DNA of 64,000 nt from Luteipulveratus halotolerans (GTDB taxonomy: Bacteria; Actinomycetota; Actinomycetes; Actinomycetales; Dermatophilaceae), in the NCBI RefSeq assembly GCF_001247745.1, contig NZ_LAIR01000002.1, forward strand, positions 1,612,001 through 1,676,000, written 5' to 3'. Below, in pieces: positions 26,528-35,694 of the stretch (within the stretch, counting starts at the first letter, position 1; each line of letters opens with the position of its first letter). Under the pieces are notes generated by a model that ran no database searches, was not told where the DNA came from, and saw nothing but the letters and a program-made list of their open reading frames with translations. Made by a program: the position numbers and the translations under genes.

Positions 26528-27298
26528 TCAGTCCTCGGCGTCGAGCTCGGCGAGGACCTCGTCGGAGACGTCGCCGTTGGCGAACACGTTCTGCACGTCG
26601 TCGCTGTCCTCGAGCGCCTCGATGACGCGGAACATCTTCTTGGCGCCCTCCTTGTCGAGCGGCACCTCCGTCGTGGGCAGCCAGGAGGACTCGGCGGAGT
26701 CGTAGTCGATGTCAGCGGCCTGCAGGGCCTCGCGTACGGCGACGAAGTCGCCGGCCTCGGAGACGATCTCGAAGGACTCACCGAGGTCGTTGACCTCCTC
26801 GGCGCCCGAGTCGAGGACGACCTCGAGCAGCGAGTCCTCGGTGGCGTCCTCCTTGCTCTGCTTCTTGGGGACGATCACGACGCCCTTGCGGTTGAACAGG
26901 AACGCGACCGAGCCGGAGTCGGCCATCGTGCCGCCGTTCTTCTGCAGAGCGGTGCGCACCTCGGCGACGGCGCGGTTCTTGTTGTCGGTGAGGCACTCGA
27001 TGAGCAGCGCGACACCGCCGGGTGCATAGCCCTCGTAGGTCAGCGCGAGGTACTCGGCGCCACCGGCCTCGGCACCCGATCCGCGCTTGACGGCGCGATC
27101 GATGTTGTCGTTGGGGACCGAGGACTTCTTGGCCTTCTGGATGGCATCGAAGAGGGTCGGGTTGCCGGCCGGGTCACCGCCGCCGGAGCGAGCCGCGACC
27201 TCGATGTTCTTGATCAGCTTGGCGAAGAGCTTGCCCCGCTTGGCGTCGATCGCAGCCTTCTTGTGCTTCGTCGTCGCCCATTTGGAGTGACCGCTCAT
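26528..27298 (-). CDS. yebC: YebC/PmpR family DNA-binding regulatory protein
   Basis: YebC-family proteins affect transcription and, in recent work, translation of difficult peptides. The 256-residue protein begins MSGHSKWATTKHKKA, the family signature, and has DNIDRAVKRGSG, YEGYAPGGVALLIEC and a C-terminal AEVR...KNGG/GSVAFLFNRKG region. ATG 27298 matches the family start; the frame is open further to 27343. A TAGGAT at 27350-27355 could be its -10 box. It lies between ruvC and the vitamin B6 and PhoD region, as is common. Confidence 0.95.
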   Translation of the reverse strand: MSGHSKWATTKHKKAAIDAKRGKLFAKLIKNIEVAARSGGGDPAGNPTLFDAIQKAKKSSVPNDNIDRAVKRGSGAEAGGAEYLALTYEGYAPGGVALLIECLTDNKNRAVAEVRTALQKNGGTMADSGSVAFLFNRKGVVIVPKKQSKEDATEDSLLEVVLDSGAEEVNDLGESFEIVSEAGDFVAVREALQAADIDYDSAESSWLPTTEVPLDKEGAKKMFRVIEALEDSDDVQNVFANGDVSDEVLAELDAED

Positions 27299-27365
27299 GT
27301 CTCCCGTTCCCTGTGTCGCTCGATCGTGTGCCCGTTCGGGCACCCAGCGATCCTAGCGAGCAGGA

Positions 27366-27395
27366 GCCGGTCACCCCAGTCGTGGGGCGACCGGC
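27366..27395 (-). terminator. Hairpin downstream of the PhoD gene
   Basis: GCCGGTCACCCC (27366-27377) pairs with GGGGCGACCGGC (27384-27395), with a single mismatch and a 6-base loop. It lies 13 bases past the phoD stop. No long T tract is present. Confidence 0.55.
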
Positions 27396-27407
27396 CGACG
27401 TACGGGC

Positions 27408-28997
27408 TCAGTGTCGGGTGATGCCTGCGACGCCTGGACGGCCCGACTCGATGAACACCTCGGCCCGGGTGCGCACGGGTGCGTCGGGGGTGGTGACCGC
27501 GTCCACGACGCGGTAGTCGGTACGCCACTGGCCGGGGGTGAGGACGCACCGCTGGTAGCCACGCTGGACGTTGACGAACTTCAGGTGGGGGTTCTCGGCG
27601 AGCCACGTCCGGCCGCGTGCGTCGATGTCGGTGCCGTCGCCGCCCGAGCTGATCGACGTGCCGAGCAGCTCGACGCCGACCGTGGCCGAGGCCTGGTCAC
27701 GGAAGTCGAGCTTCAGGTCGGAGACCACGCTGCGGTGGGCGTCGCCGGTGACGACGACCATGTTGTCGACGCCGCGGCGGTGGACGGCGTCGTACCAGCG
27801 CTGCCGGGCACCGGCGTACCCCATCCAGTTGTCGAGGCCGTAGCTCTCCCCCGCACCGGCCGTGCCGTCCGCGTCGAACGTGACGACCTGGTTGGCGACG
27901 ACGTTCCAGGTCGAGCCGCTCGCTCCGATGCCGTCCTGCAGCCACGCCTCCTGGTCGGCTCCGAGGATCGTGCGCTCGGGCGCCCATCGCTCGGGGCACG
28001 CCGAGGTGCAGCCCTCGATCTGGTCGTCGCGGTACTGGCGCGTGTCGAGCACGTTGAACTCGGCGAGCTGTCCGTACCGGATCCGACGGAACAGCTGCAT
28101 GTCCGGACCGCTCGGCAGTGACCGACGGCGCAGGGGCATGTGCTCGTAGTAGGCCTGGTACGCCGCGGCCCGACGGGCCCGGAACACCGCGCGGTCCTGA
28201 TCGGGCTCGGTGTCGATCTGCGAGATCTCGTCGGCGTAGTTGTTCTCGACCTCGTGGTCGTCCGGCGTCACGATCCAGGGAGCGGCGGCGTGCGCGGCCT
28301 GCAGGTCGGGGTCGGTCTTGTACTGCGAGTAGCGCGTCCGGTAGTCGCCGAGCGTGAAGATCTCCTTGCCGGAGACGTGCGACCGACCGGGCAGGGGGCT
28401 CGCGCCGGAGCCCTCGTAGATGTAGTCGCCCAGGTGCAGGACGAGGTCGAGGTCGTCCTGCGCCATGTGGCGGTACGCCGTGAAGTAGCCGGCCGGCAGG
28501 TTGGAGCAGCTCGTGAAGGCGAAGCGCAGCTCCTGAAGCGATGCGCCGTACGCCGGTGACGTGCGCGTACGACCGACCGGGCTCAGCTGGTCGCCGGCGC
28601 GGAAGCGGTACCAGTACTCGCGGTCGGGCAGGAGGCCGTTCAGCTCGACGTGCACCGAGTGGCCCAAGGCTGCCGTGGCCGTGGCCGAGCCGGCGCGTAC
28701 GACGGTCCGCTCGCCGAAGCCGGGGTCGGTCGCCACCTGCCACAGCACCTGAACGGGCTTGTCGTCCATGCCACCTCGGCCGTCGAGCGCGAGAGGCTCG
28801 GGCGCGAGGCGGGTCCACAGGACCACGCCGTCGGGCGCCGGGTCACCGCTGGCTACACCGAGGGTGAACGGGTTGGTGCGCGACCACGGCGTCGCGCCGG
28901 CGGGGGCGCTGGAGGTGATCAGGGTCGCTGCCGCGGTGAGACCGCTGGCACCGGTCGCTCCGAGCAGCTGGCGTCGGGTGAGCTGGGCTGAGGGCAC
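27408..28997 (-). CDS. phoD: PhoD-type alkaline phosphatase, Tat-exported
   Basis: PhoD enzymes release phosphate from organic esters outside the cell, using Ca and Fe. The GTG at 28997 follows AGGAG by 7 bases; the longer frame to 29243 is not needed. The N terminus has a Tat signal (TRRQLLGATGASGL, then a hydrophobic stretch ending near PAGA). An N-terminal PhoD domain starts at FTLGVASGDP. The phosphatase domain has HLGDYIYEG, TPDDHEVENNYADE and VTGDAHRSVV. The total of 529 residues is normal. It lies between yebC and pdxT. Phosphate control is likely in the family, but I see no Pho box. Confidence 0.92.
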   Translation of the reverse strand: MPSAQLTRRQLLGATGASGLTAAATLITSSAPAGATPWSRTNPFTLGVASGDPAPDGVVLWTRLAPEPLALDGRGGMDDKPVQVLWQVATDPGFGERTVVRAGSATATAALGHSVHVELNGLLPDREYWYRFRAGDQLSPVGRTRTSPAYGASLQELRFAFTSCSNLPAGYFTAYRHMAQDDLDLVLHLGDYIYEGSGASPLPGRSHVSGKEIFTLGDYRTRYSQYKTDPDLQAAHAAAPWIVTPDDHEVENNYADEISQIDTEPDQDRAVFRARRAAAYQAYYEHMPLRRRSLPSGPDMQLFRRIRYGQLAEFNVLDTRQYRDDQIEGCTSACPERWAPERTILGADQEAWLQDGIGASGSTWNVVANQVVTFDADGTAGAGESYGLDNWMGYAGARQRWYDAVHRRGVDNMVVVTGDAHRSVVSDLKLDFRDQASATVGVELLGTSISSGGDGTDIDARGRTWLAENPHLKFVNVQRGYQRCVLTPGQWRTDYRVVDAVTTPDAPVRTRAEVFIESGRPGVAGITRH

Positions 28998-29065
28998 AGG
29001 CTGGCTCCTGTCGTACGGATGAGTGGGGTGGGACCAGTCATCCGTGCGAGCGGGGCCGGTGGGCG

Positions 29066-29677
29066 TCAGCCGCGCAAAGTCTGGGTGACGAAGTGGCGAT
29101 GGATGCGGTGGTCGCCCGTCACCTCGGGGTGGAACGACGTGGCGAGCAGCGGACCCTGCTGGACGGCGACGACGCGACCGGCGGCCGGGCCTTCCGGCAC
29201 CGTGGCCAGCACCTCGACCTCCGGTCCGACCGCCTCGACCCACGGTGCGCGGATGAACACCGCGTGCATCGCTCCCCCGTCGACGCCGTGGACGAACAGC
29301 TCGGTCTCGAACGAGTCGACCTGGCGGCCGAACGCGTTGCGGCGCACCGTGACGTCGAGGCCGCCGAGGGTCTGCTGGTCACCGGTCGCGTCGAGCACCC
29401 GGTCGGCGAGCAGGATCATGCCGGCGCACGAGCCGTAGACCGGGAGGCCTTCGGCGATCCGCTCGCGCAGCGGTGCCTGCAGCTCGAACGCGCGCAGCAG
29501 CTTGTCGATGGTGGTCGACTCGCCGCCGGGCAGCACCAGCCCGTCGACCTGCGCGAGCTCGTCGGGTCGGCGTACGCCGATCGCTCGGGCGCCGGACTCC
29601 TCGAGAGCTCGCAGATGCTCGCGGACGTCGCCCTGGACGGCGAGGACGCCCACGGTCGGCTGTGCTGAACCTGTCAC
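29066..29677 (-). CDS. pdxT: Pyridoxal 5'-phosphate synthase glutaminase subunit
   Basis: PdxT supplies ammonia from glutamine to PdxS for vitamin B6 synthesis. It has LAVQGDVREHL at the start, LVLPGGEST, the catalytic cysteine in YGSCAGMILLA (about residue 84), and the His/Glu pair in FHPEVTGD near the end. The 203-residue length is normal. The start GTG has TAGGTT 8 bases before it. pdxS, usually adjacent, is about 5 kb away in the same direction. Confidence 0.95.
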   Translation of the reverse strand: MTGSAQPTVGVLAVQGDVREHLRALEESGARAIGVRRPDELAQVDGLVLPGGESTTIDKLLRAFELQAPLRERIAEGLPVYGSCAGMILLADRVLDATGDQQTLGGLDVTVRRNAFGRQVDSFETELFVHGVDGGAMHAVFIRAPWVEAVGPEVEVLATVPEGPAAGRVVAVQQGPLLATSFHPEVTGDHRIHRHFVTQTLRG

Positions 29678-29722
29678 GGCGCAGGAACCTAGCCCAGCCG
29701 TGACCGTGCGGGTCAGGGCGGG

Positions 29723-31714
29723 TTAGCCCGCGAGATCGGGTCCGCCGTAGAGCCGGGTGCCGAACGAGCGGCTCGACAGGTAGCCGTCGACGACCGCGGC
29801 ACCGAGACCGTCGAGCTCAGGAGCGACCACCCGACCGCCGCACCGGCGCGCGAGCTGGTCCAGGAACCGCGCCAGGCCCGGGTCGTCACCCAGCCGGAAG
29901 ATCGTCGTCTGCGCGCCCAGCCGTGTCGAGGCGTCGAGCTCGCGGACGCTGTAGGCGATCGTGAGCGGGTGGGGCGGGTAGGAGAAGAACACCTCGCCGT
30001 CGGGTTCGAGGTGGGCGGTGGGCTCGCCGTCGGTGACGACGAGCAGCACCGGCTGTGCGCTGGGGTGGCGCCGGAAGTGACGGTTGGCCAGCAGCAGCGC
30101 GTGGTGCAGGTTGGTGCCCTTGTCCCACTCGGCCTCCAGGCCGGTGAGCTCCTCGATCTCCATGGCCTGCGCGTGCCGTCCGAAACCGATCATCTGCAGG
30201 TGGTCACCGCGGAAGCGGGTCCGCACGAGATGGTGCAGCGCGAGCGCTGTGCGCTTCATCGGCACCCAGCGTCCGTCCATCGCCATCGAGAACGACGTGT
30301 CGACCAGGAGCGCGACCGCGGCCTGGGTCCGTGCCTCGGTCTCGCGGATCTCGACGTCGTCCAGGTGCAGCCGGGGCCCGTCGGGGTCGGCGGCCCGCCG
30401 CACTGCCGCGTTGGTGAGCGAGCGGGTCACGTCCCACGGCTCGGTGTCGCCGAACTCCCACGGCCGGGACGCTCCGCTGAGCTCTCCCGCCGCACCGGAG
30501 CGCCGCATGTCGCGCCGGCCGCTGCGACCGGACAGGCGACGAGCGATGTCCCGCATCAGGGACTGGCCGATCTGCCGCATGGCGCGCGGGGACAGCCGCA
30601 GCCGGCCCTCTGCGTCGCGGTCGAGGTAGCCGCGCTGACGCAGGGCCCGCTCGAGCTCGCTGAGGGTGCGCGCATCGACGGCCGCGTCGTCGCCGAGCTG
30701 ACGTCTCAGGGCGTCGAGGTCGACGTCGTCCATCCGCGCGCCGGCGTACTGCTGCGACAGCTGTTCGCTGAGCGCGTCGAGGTCGGCGAGGTCCTGGAGC
30801 ACCCCGGTGCCGTCGCCGAGCCCGAGGCCCTGCTCGCCCTCGAGGCGCTGCGACCCCGACCAGTCCTCGCCCGGTCGCAGACCTTGCAGGTTGGCGTCGA
30901 GCTTGCCCAGCTGCTGCATGAGGTCCGGTGAGCCGAAAGCGTTCTGCGCCAACGCATCCAGCTCGTCACGCTGCTCCTGCGTGAGTGAGTTGCGCATCCG
31001 CTGTGCCGCGGCGGCGCGGGCGGCGAGCGCGTCGAGGAGCTCCTCGATCGACTCGGGATGCTCAGGGAAGAACTCGCCGTGCTCCTCCATGAACCGGGTG
31101 AAGTCCTCGTCGCTGTCGTCTCCCCGGGCATGCTTCTCGAGCAGAGCGTTGAGGTCACGCAGCATGGCGTTGATGCGCTCGCGGTCCTCGTCGGTGGCGT
31201 TCTCGAGGGCCTGCTTCATGCCGGCGAAGCGCTGGTCGAGCGCCTCCCTGCCGAGCAGGTCCTTGATCTGCTCGTAGTCGGCGCGGGCGTCGCTGCTGCG
31301 CCACGGGTAGTCGCTCAGCTCGTGCACGGCTGCGGCCGGTGACGACGGCAGCTGCTCGATGCGCATCTCGGCGAACCGTGCGTCGTCGTCGAGGTCACGG
31401 GCGAGCTGCTTGCGCTCATTCAGCACCGCCCGGTCGAGCAGCTCCTTGACCTGCTGGAACGTGCCGTCGAGGTTGTGCCGTGACAGCAGCTCTCGACGGC
31501 GCTCGGCCACCTGACGCGCCAGGTCGTCGAGTCCGCGCTGCGAGCGGCCACCGCGACGCAGGAACTCCTGAAGCGCGTGCTCGGGTGAGTAGCCCGCCAT
31601 GACGTCCTCGCCGATCGCGTCGAGCGCCTCGCCGAGGTCGACCGGTGGGGCCAACGGGTCGGGCCCGCCGGCGTACCGGCCGTACCGCGAACGATGAAAG
31701 CTGTTGTGCGCCAT
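29723..31714 (-). CDS. Von Willebrand factor A domain protein, MoxR-associated
   Basis: The 663-residue protein has a long helical N-terminal two-thirds (rich in Arg, Asp, Leu; many short helices such as FLRRGGRSQRGLDDLARQV) and a C-terminal VWA domain with a MIDAS motif DTSFSM (about residue 475) and the VTDGEPT segment. VWA proteins of this type pair with MoxR-like AAA+ ATPases and are thought to act together as chelatase-like or chaperone-like complexes. The ATG at 31714 lies 13 bases after the ATPase stop. The client or metal is unknown. Confidence 0.85.
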   Translation of the reverse strand: MAHNSFHRSRYGRYAGGPDPLAPPVDLGEALDAIGEDVMAGYSPEHALQEFLRRGGRSQRGLDDLARQVAERRRELLSRHNLDGTFQQVKELLDRAVLNERKQLARDLDDDARFAEMRIEQLPSSPAAAVHELSDYPWRSSDARADYEQIKDLLGREALDQRFAGMKQALENATDEDRERINAMLRDLNALLEKHARGDDSDEDFTRFMEEHGEFFPEHPESIEELLDALAARAAAAQRMRNSLTQEQRDELDALAQNAFGSPDLMQQLGKLDANLQGLRPGEDWSGSQRLEGEQGLGLGDGTGVLQDLADLDALSEQLSQQYAGARMDDVDLDALRRQLGDDAAVDARTLSELERALRQRGYLDRDAEGRLRLSPRAMRQIGQSLMRDIARRLSGRSGRRDMRRSGAAGELSGASRPWEFGDTEPWDVTRSLTNAAVRRAADPDGPRLHLDDVEIRETEARTQAAVALLVDTSFSMAMDGRWVPMKRTALALHHLVRTRFRGDHLQMIGFGRHAQAMEIEELTGLEAEWDKGTNLHHALLLANRHFRRHPSAQPVLLVVTDGEPTAHLEPDGEVFFSYPPHPLTIAYSVRELDASTRLGAQTTIFRLGDDPGLARFLDQLARRCGGRVVAPELDGLGAAVVDGYLSSRSFGTRLYGGPDLAG

Positions 31715-31727
31715 GGGTTCTCGCGTC

Positions 31728-33152
31728 TCAGCCGTAGGTCGTGGTGCCCGCGTCGTCGGAGTCCTTGCTGACCTTCTGCGCGAGGTAGAGCCCCTCGAGA
31801 GCGAGCTCGACCGCAGCCGCACGCTCACCCTCGCTGGCGGCACCCAGGTGCTCGGCCACCGTGTCGTAGAGGTCGGACTCGCCGAGCTGGGGCAGCGAGG
31901 TCAGCAGCTCGTGCGCGGTGACCTGCTCCCCCGTCGTGACCTGCCCGCCCTCCTCGAGAGCGGACACCAGCAGGCCGAGGTCAACGCCCCGCAGGCGTCG
32001 GCGTACGGTCTCGGCCGTCGCCGTGCGCAAGAGGTGCTCGAGGATCTCGCGACCGCGGTCCTCCTGCCCGGACTCCAGCTCGATCTTGCCGCCCAGGACG
32101 TCGACCGCGGTCTCGAGGTCGACCACCCGCGCGACGGCGTCGGACTCGCCGCGCACGGTCGCCCGATGGAGCGCGGCCGCAGCAACCGTCTCGGCGCCCG
32201 CGATCGCGAATCGCGCTGACACGCCTGAGCGTTGGTCGACGTACGGCGACTCGCGCAGCCCTCGCGTGAACCGCGCCAGCACCTCGATCAGGTGGTCGGG
32301 CACGGTGGCCACCAGGTCGGCCTCCTGCCGGATCACGGCGACCTCGTCCTGCACCTCCAGCGGGTAATGCGTCCTGATCTCGGCGCCGAACCGGTCCTTG
32401 AGCGGGGTGATGATGCGACCGCGGTTGGTGTAGTCCTCAGGGTTGGCACTCGCGACGACGAGCACGTCGAGCGGCAGCCGCAGGATGTAACCGCGCACCT
32501 GGATGTCGCGCTCCTCCATCACGTTGAGCATCGCCACCTGGATGCGTTCGGCGAGGTCCGGGAGCTCGTTGATGGCGACGATGCCTCGGTGCGACCGAGG
32601 GATCAGGCCGAAGTGGATGGTCTCGGGGTCGCCCAGGTGCCGACCCTCGGCGACCTTCATCGGGTCGACGTCGCCGACCAGGTCGGCGACAGAGGTGTCA
32701 GGGGTGGCGAGCTTCTCGGCGTACCTCTCGTCGCGGTGCCGCCAGGCGACGGGGAGGTCGTCGCCGAGCTCAGCCGCTCGGCGTACGGACTCGGGTGTGA
32801 TCGGTTCGTACGGGTGCTCGCCCAGCTCGGAGCCGTCGATCACGGGCGCCCACTCGTCGAGCAGACCGACCAGCGAACGCAGCACGCGGGTCTTGCCCTG
32901 ACCACGCTCACCGAGCAGCACGATGTCGTGGCCGGCGATGAGGGCGCGCTCCAGCTGTGGGATCACGGTCGAGCCGAAACCCTGGATGCCGGGCCACGGG
33001 TCACGTCCGTCGGCGAGGGCCGCCAGCAGGTTGCGCCGGATCTCAGCGCGTACGGCGGTCTGCTCGTGGCCGCTCGCGCGCAGCGCACCGACCGTGGCGA
33101 TGGTGGGAGGGGTGGTTCGGGATGACGTCGTTGCCGTTGTCACCTCGTCCAC
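31728..33152 (-). CDS. MoxR-type / magnesium-chelatase-like AAA+ ATPase
   Basis: This 474-residue ATPase has a Walker A motif GERGQGKTR, a Walker B/sensor region with GIVAINELPDL and VVASANPEDYTNRG, and an arginine-finger segment ITPLKDRFGAEIR. These are the features of the chelatase clade of AAA+ proteins. The GTG at 33152 follows AAGAGG by 6 bases; a second GTG at 33143 is close behind it. It is coupled to the VWA gene downstream, and the pair lies within the pdxT-pdxS interval. Confidence 0.88.
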   Translation of the reverse strand: MDEVTTATTSSRTTPPTIATVGALRASGHEQTAVRAEIRRNLLAALADGRDPWPGIQGFGSTVIPQLERALIAGHDIVLLGERGQGKTRVLRSLVGLLDEWAPVIDGSELGEHPYEPITPESVRRAAELGDDLPVAWRHRDERYAEKLATPDTSVADLVGDVDPMKVAEGRHLGDPETIHFGLIPRSHRGIVAINELPDLAERIQVAMLNVMEERDIQVRGYILRLPLDVLVVASANPEDYTNRGRIITPLKDRFGAEIRTHYPLEVQDEVAVIRQEADLVATVPDHLIEVLARFTRGLRESPYVDQRSGVSARFAIAGAETVAAAALHRATVRGESDAVARVVDLETAVDVLGGKIELESGQEDRGREILEHLLRTATAETVRRRLRGVDLGLLVSALEEGGQVTTGEQVTAHELLTSLPQLGESDLYDTVAEHLGAASEGERAAAVELALEGLYLAQKVSKDSDDAGTTTYG

Positions 33153-33240
33153 GCTACGCCTCTTGTCGGCGAAAGCGGAGCCCCTTTCCGGATCGTGCTC
33201 GTCCCCGAGTGCACTCGTCCGGGTTGTCGCACGGCCTCCG

Positions 33241-33246
33241 TAGGCT
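33241..33246 (+). promoter_or_regulatory. nfo: -10 box (TAGGCT) for leaderless nfo
   Basis: TAGGCT is followed by GGGCGC and the ATG at 33253. There is no ribosome binding site. The 100-base gap to the divergent MoxR gene holds no other clear signal. Confidence 0.5.
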
Positions 33247-33252
33247 GGGCGC

Positions 33253-34047
33253 ATGACGCTCTCGATCGGTGCCCACGTCGACCAGTCCGACCCGGTTGCC
33301 GAGGCACAGGCCCGAGGTACGACCCTCGTGCAGTTCTTCCTCGGCGACCCGCAGGGCTACAAGGGCCCTGAGTTCAGGTACGCCGGTGGCGCGGCCGGGC
33401 TGCGCGCCGATGCCGAGGCGGCCGGTGTCGACCTCTACGTCCACGCGCCCTACATCGTCAACGTCGCGACGACCAACAACCGCATCCGCATCCCGAGCCG
33501 CAAGCTGCTGCAGCAGCACATGGACGCCGCGGCCGAGATCGGCGCCAAGGGTCTGATCGTCCACGGTGGCCATGTCAACAAGAGCGACGACCCCGCGAAG
33601 GGGTTCGACAACTGGCGCAAGGCGATCGACGCCACCGACTGCAAGATCCCGCTGCTCATCGAGAACACCGCCGGGGGCGACAACGCGATGGCCCGCCACC
33701 TCGACCGCATCGAGGGTGTCTGGCAGGCGATCCAGGCCGCCGACGGCGTCGAGCAGGTCGGGTTCTGCCTCGACACCTGTCACGCCTGGGCGGGCGGCAT
33801 CCCGCTCACCGAGGCGGTCGAGCGCATCCACGGCATCACGGGGCGCATCGACCTGGTCCACGCCAACGACAGCCGCGACGCGTTCGACTCCGGAGCCGAC
33901 CGCCACGCCAACTTCGGCGCCGGGCAGCTCGACCCGGACGAGTTCGCGGCGGTCGTGCGTGACGCCGGCGCGCCCGTCATCTGCGAGACGCCCGGCGGTG
34001 CGGACGAGCACAAGGCCGACTTCGCGTGGATGCGCGAACGGCTGTGA
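33253..34047 (+). CDS. nfo: Deoxyribonuclease IV (AP endonuclease)
   Basis: Nfo cuts DNA at abasic sites in base excision repair. The 264-residue TIM-barrel protein starts SIGAHVDQ and has YVHAPYIVNVAT, LIVHGGHV, LLIENTAGG, CLDTCHAWAGG, LVHANDSRDAFDSGADRHANFG and VICETPG. These hold the series of His, Glu and Asp residues that bind three zinc ions. The gene is slightly short compared with E. coli Nfo. Its stop overlaps the GTG of the GNAT gene. Confidence 0.92.
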   Translation: MTLSIGAHVDQSDPVAEAQARGTTLVQFFLGDPQGYKGPEFRYAGGAAGLRADAEAAGVDLYVHAPYIVNVATTNNRIRIPSRKLLQQHMDAAAEIGAKGLIVHGGHVNKSDDPAKGFDNWRKAIDATDCKIPLLIENTAGGDNAMARHLDRIEGVWQAIQAADGVEQVGFCLDTCHAWAGGIPLTEAVERIHGITGRIDLVHANDSRDAFDSGADRHANFGAGQLDPDEFAAVVRDAGAPVICETPGGADEHKADFAWMRERL

Positions 34048-34559
34048 CCGACGTCCTCGTCCGCGAGCGACGCCCGGACGACATCCCCGCCCTCGTCGAG
34101 GTGCTCGCGGCCCAGCAGCCGGTGTCGTCGTACCCGCTGAGATGGCCGCTGCCCTTCCCACCTGAGGAGTTCGTCGTCCGCAAGAACGAGGAACGTGCCT
34201 GGGTGGCCGAGGTCGACGGTGCGGTCGGCGGGCACGTCAGCATCACCTCCGTCGACGACGACGAGCTGGGCCGCATCTGGTCGAGCGGAGTCGGCCGGCC
34301 GATCGCCGAGCTCGCTTGTATGTCAGTGCTTTTCGTCGACCACAGGCTCGCCGGGCGCGGCGTCGGCGGCGCCCTGATCGACGCCGCGGTCGGCTGGGCT
34401 CGCGAGCAGAGCCGCACGCCCGTGCTCGACGTCGTCGTACGCCACGGTCGGGCGGCCGAGGTCTATCGGCATCGGGGGTGGCAGCAGGTCGGCACCTCAC
34501 GACCGGAGTGGCTGCCCGACTCCGAGCCGCCCGTCCTGCTCATGGCGCTGCCGGACTGA
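34044..34559 (+). CDS. GNAT family N-acetyltransferase
   Basis: The 171-residue protein has the GNAT acetyl-CoA site HRLAGRGVGGALIDAA, and the C-terminal VYRHRGWQQVG is typical of the family. Substrate unknown. The GTG at 34044 overlaps the nfo stop (GTGA), so translation is coupled. Confidence 0.86.
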   Translation: MTDVLVRERRPDDIPALVEVLAAQQPVSSYPLRWPLPFPPEEFVVRKNEERAWVAEVDGAVGGHVSITSVDDDELGRIWSSGVGRPIAELACMSVLFVDHRLAGRGVGGALIDAAVGWAREQSRTPVLDVVVRHGRAAEVYRHRGWQQVGTSRPEWLPDSEPPVLLMALPD

Positions 34560-34596
34560 CGCGGCGGCCGCACCGGCACGCGAGGCTCACACACAC

Positions 34597-34627
34597 GGAG
34601 GACGCGCACAGGCTGTGCGCGTCCTCC
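34597..34627. terminator. Bidirectional terminator between the GNAT gene and pdxS
   Basis: A perfect 14-bp stem (34597-34610 with 34614-34627) with a GGC loop lies between two convergent genes. It could end transcription in both directions. Confidence 0.7.
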
Positions 34628-34669
34628 GAACGCAGGTGAGATCACCCGTGAGGGCGCCTCAGCCGGACC

Positions 34670-35575
34670 TCACCAGCCGCGCTCGGCCAGGCGGTGCGGC
34701 TCGGGGATCTCATCGACGTTGATGCCGACCATGGCCTCACCGAGACCGCGCGAGACCTTGGCGATCACGTCGGGGTCGTCGTAGAACGTCGTGGCCTTGA
34801 CGATCGCCTCGGCTCGCTGAGCCGGGTTGCCCGACTTGAAGATGCCCGAGCCGACGAACACGCCCTCGGCACCGAGCTGCATCATCATCGCCGCGTCGGC
34901 CGGAGTCGCGATGCCGCCGGCCGTGAACAGCACGACCGGCAGCTTGCCGGCCTCGGCGACCTCCTTGACCAGCTCGTACGGCGCCTGCAGCTCCTTGGCC
35001 GCGACGAACAGCTCGTCCTCAGGGAGGTTCTGCAGGCGACGGATCTCCTGTCGGATCTGACGCATGTGGGTCGTGGCGTTGGAGACGTCACCCGTGCCGG
35101 CCTCACCCTTGGAGCGGATCATCGCCGCACCCTCGGTGATGCGGCGCAGCGCCTCGCCCAGGTTGGTCGCACCGCACACGAACGGCGCGGTGAAGGCCCA
35201 CTTGTCGATGTGGTTGGCGTAGTCGGCCGGCGTGAGCACCTCCGACTCGTCGATGTAGTCGACGCCGAGGCTCTGCAGCACGTGCGCCTCGACGAAGTGG
35301 CCGATGCGGGCCTTGGCCATCACCGGGATCGAGACGGTCTCGATGATGCCGTCGATCATGTCGGGGTCGCTGGCGCGCGAGACGCCGCCCTGTGCCCGGA
35401 TGTCGGCCGGGACCCGCTCCAGCGCCATGACGGCGACGGCACCGGCGTCCTCAGCGATCTTGGCCTGCTCGGGCGTGACCACGTCCATGATGACGCCGCC
35501 CTTGAGCATCTCGGCCATACCGCGCTTGACGCGGGCCGTGCCGGTGCCGGTGGTGGGGGTGGTGCTGTCGGTCAT
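34670..35575 (-). CDS. pdxS: Pyridoxal 5'-phosphate synthase lyase subunit
   Basis: PdxS builds pyridoxal phosphate from ribose 5-phosphate, glyceraldehyde 3-phosphate and ammonia from PdxT. The 301-residue protein has VKRGMAEMLKGGVIMDV, MALERVPADIRAQGGV, IDESEVLTPAD, FVCGATNLGEALRRI and FTAGGIATPADAAMMM. The active-site lysines lie in these segments. The ATG at 35575 fits the family; the frame runs open to 35698. Confidence 0.97.
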   Translation of the reverse strand: MTDSTTPTTGTGTARVKRGMAEMLKGGVIMDVVTPEQAKIAEDAGAVAVMALERVPADIRAQGGVSRASDPDMIDGIIETVSIPVMAKARIGHFVEAHVLQSLGVDYIDESEVLTPADYANHIDKWAFTAPFVCGATNLGEALRRITEGAAMIRSKGEAGTGDVSNATTHMRQIRQEIRRLQNLPEDELFVAAKELQAPYELVKEVAEAGKLPVVLFTAGGIATPADAAMMMQLGAEGVFVGSGIFKSGNPAQRAEAIVKATTFYDDPDVIAKVSRGLGEAMVGINVDEIPEPHRLAERGW

Positions 35576-35694
35576 GAGGGGTCTCGCTCTCTGAGGACGT
35601 GGACTACCGCTCCAGAGTACGACGACCGCACGGCAGCAACCGGCCATCGTCCGGCCCGTGGCATGAAAGTGCCCTGGCCGATGCTGTCCAAGCA

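Noticed and set aside
25778..27421. 547-codon plus-strand frame opposite ruvC and yebC
   Set aside because: Opposite two conserved genes, with no recognisable domain and low-complexity composition.
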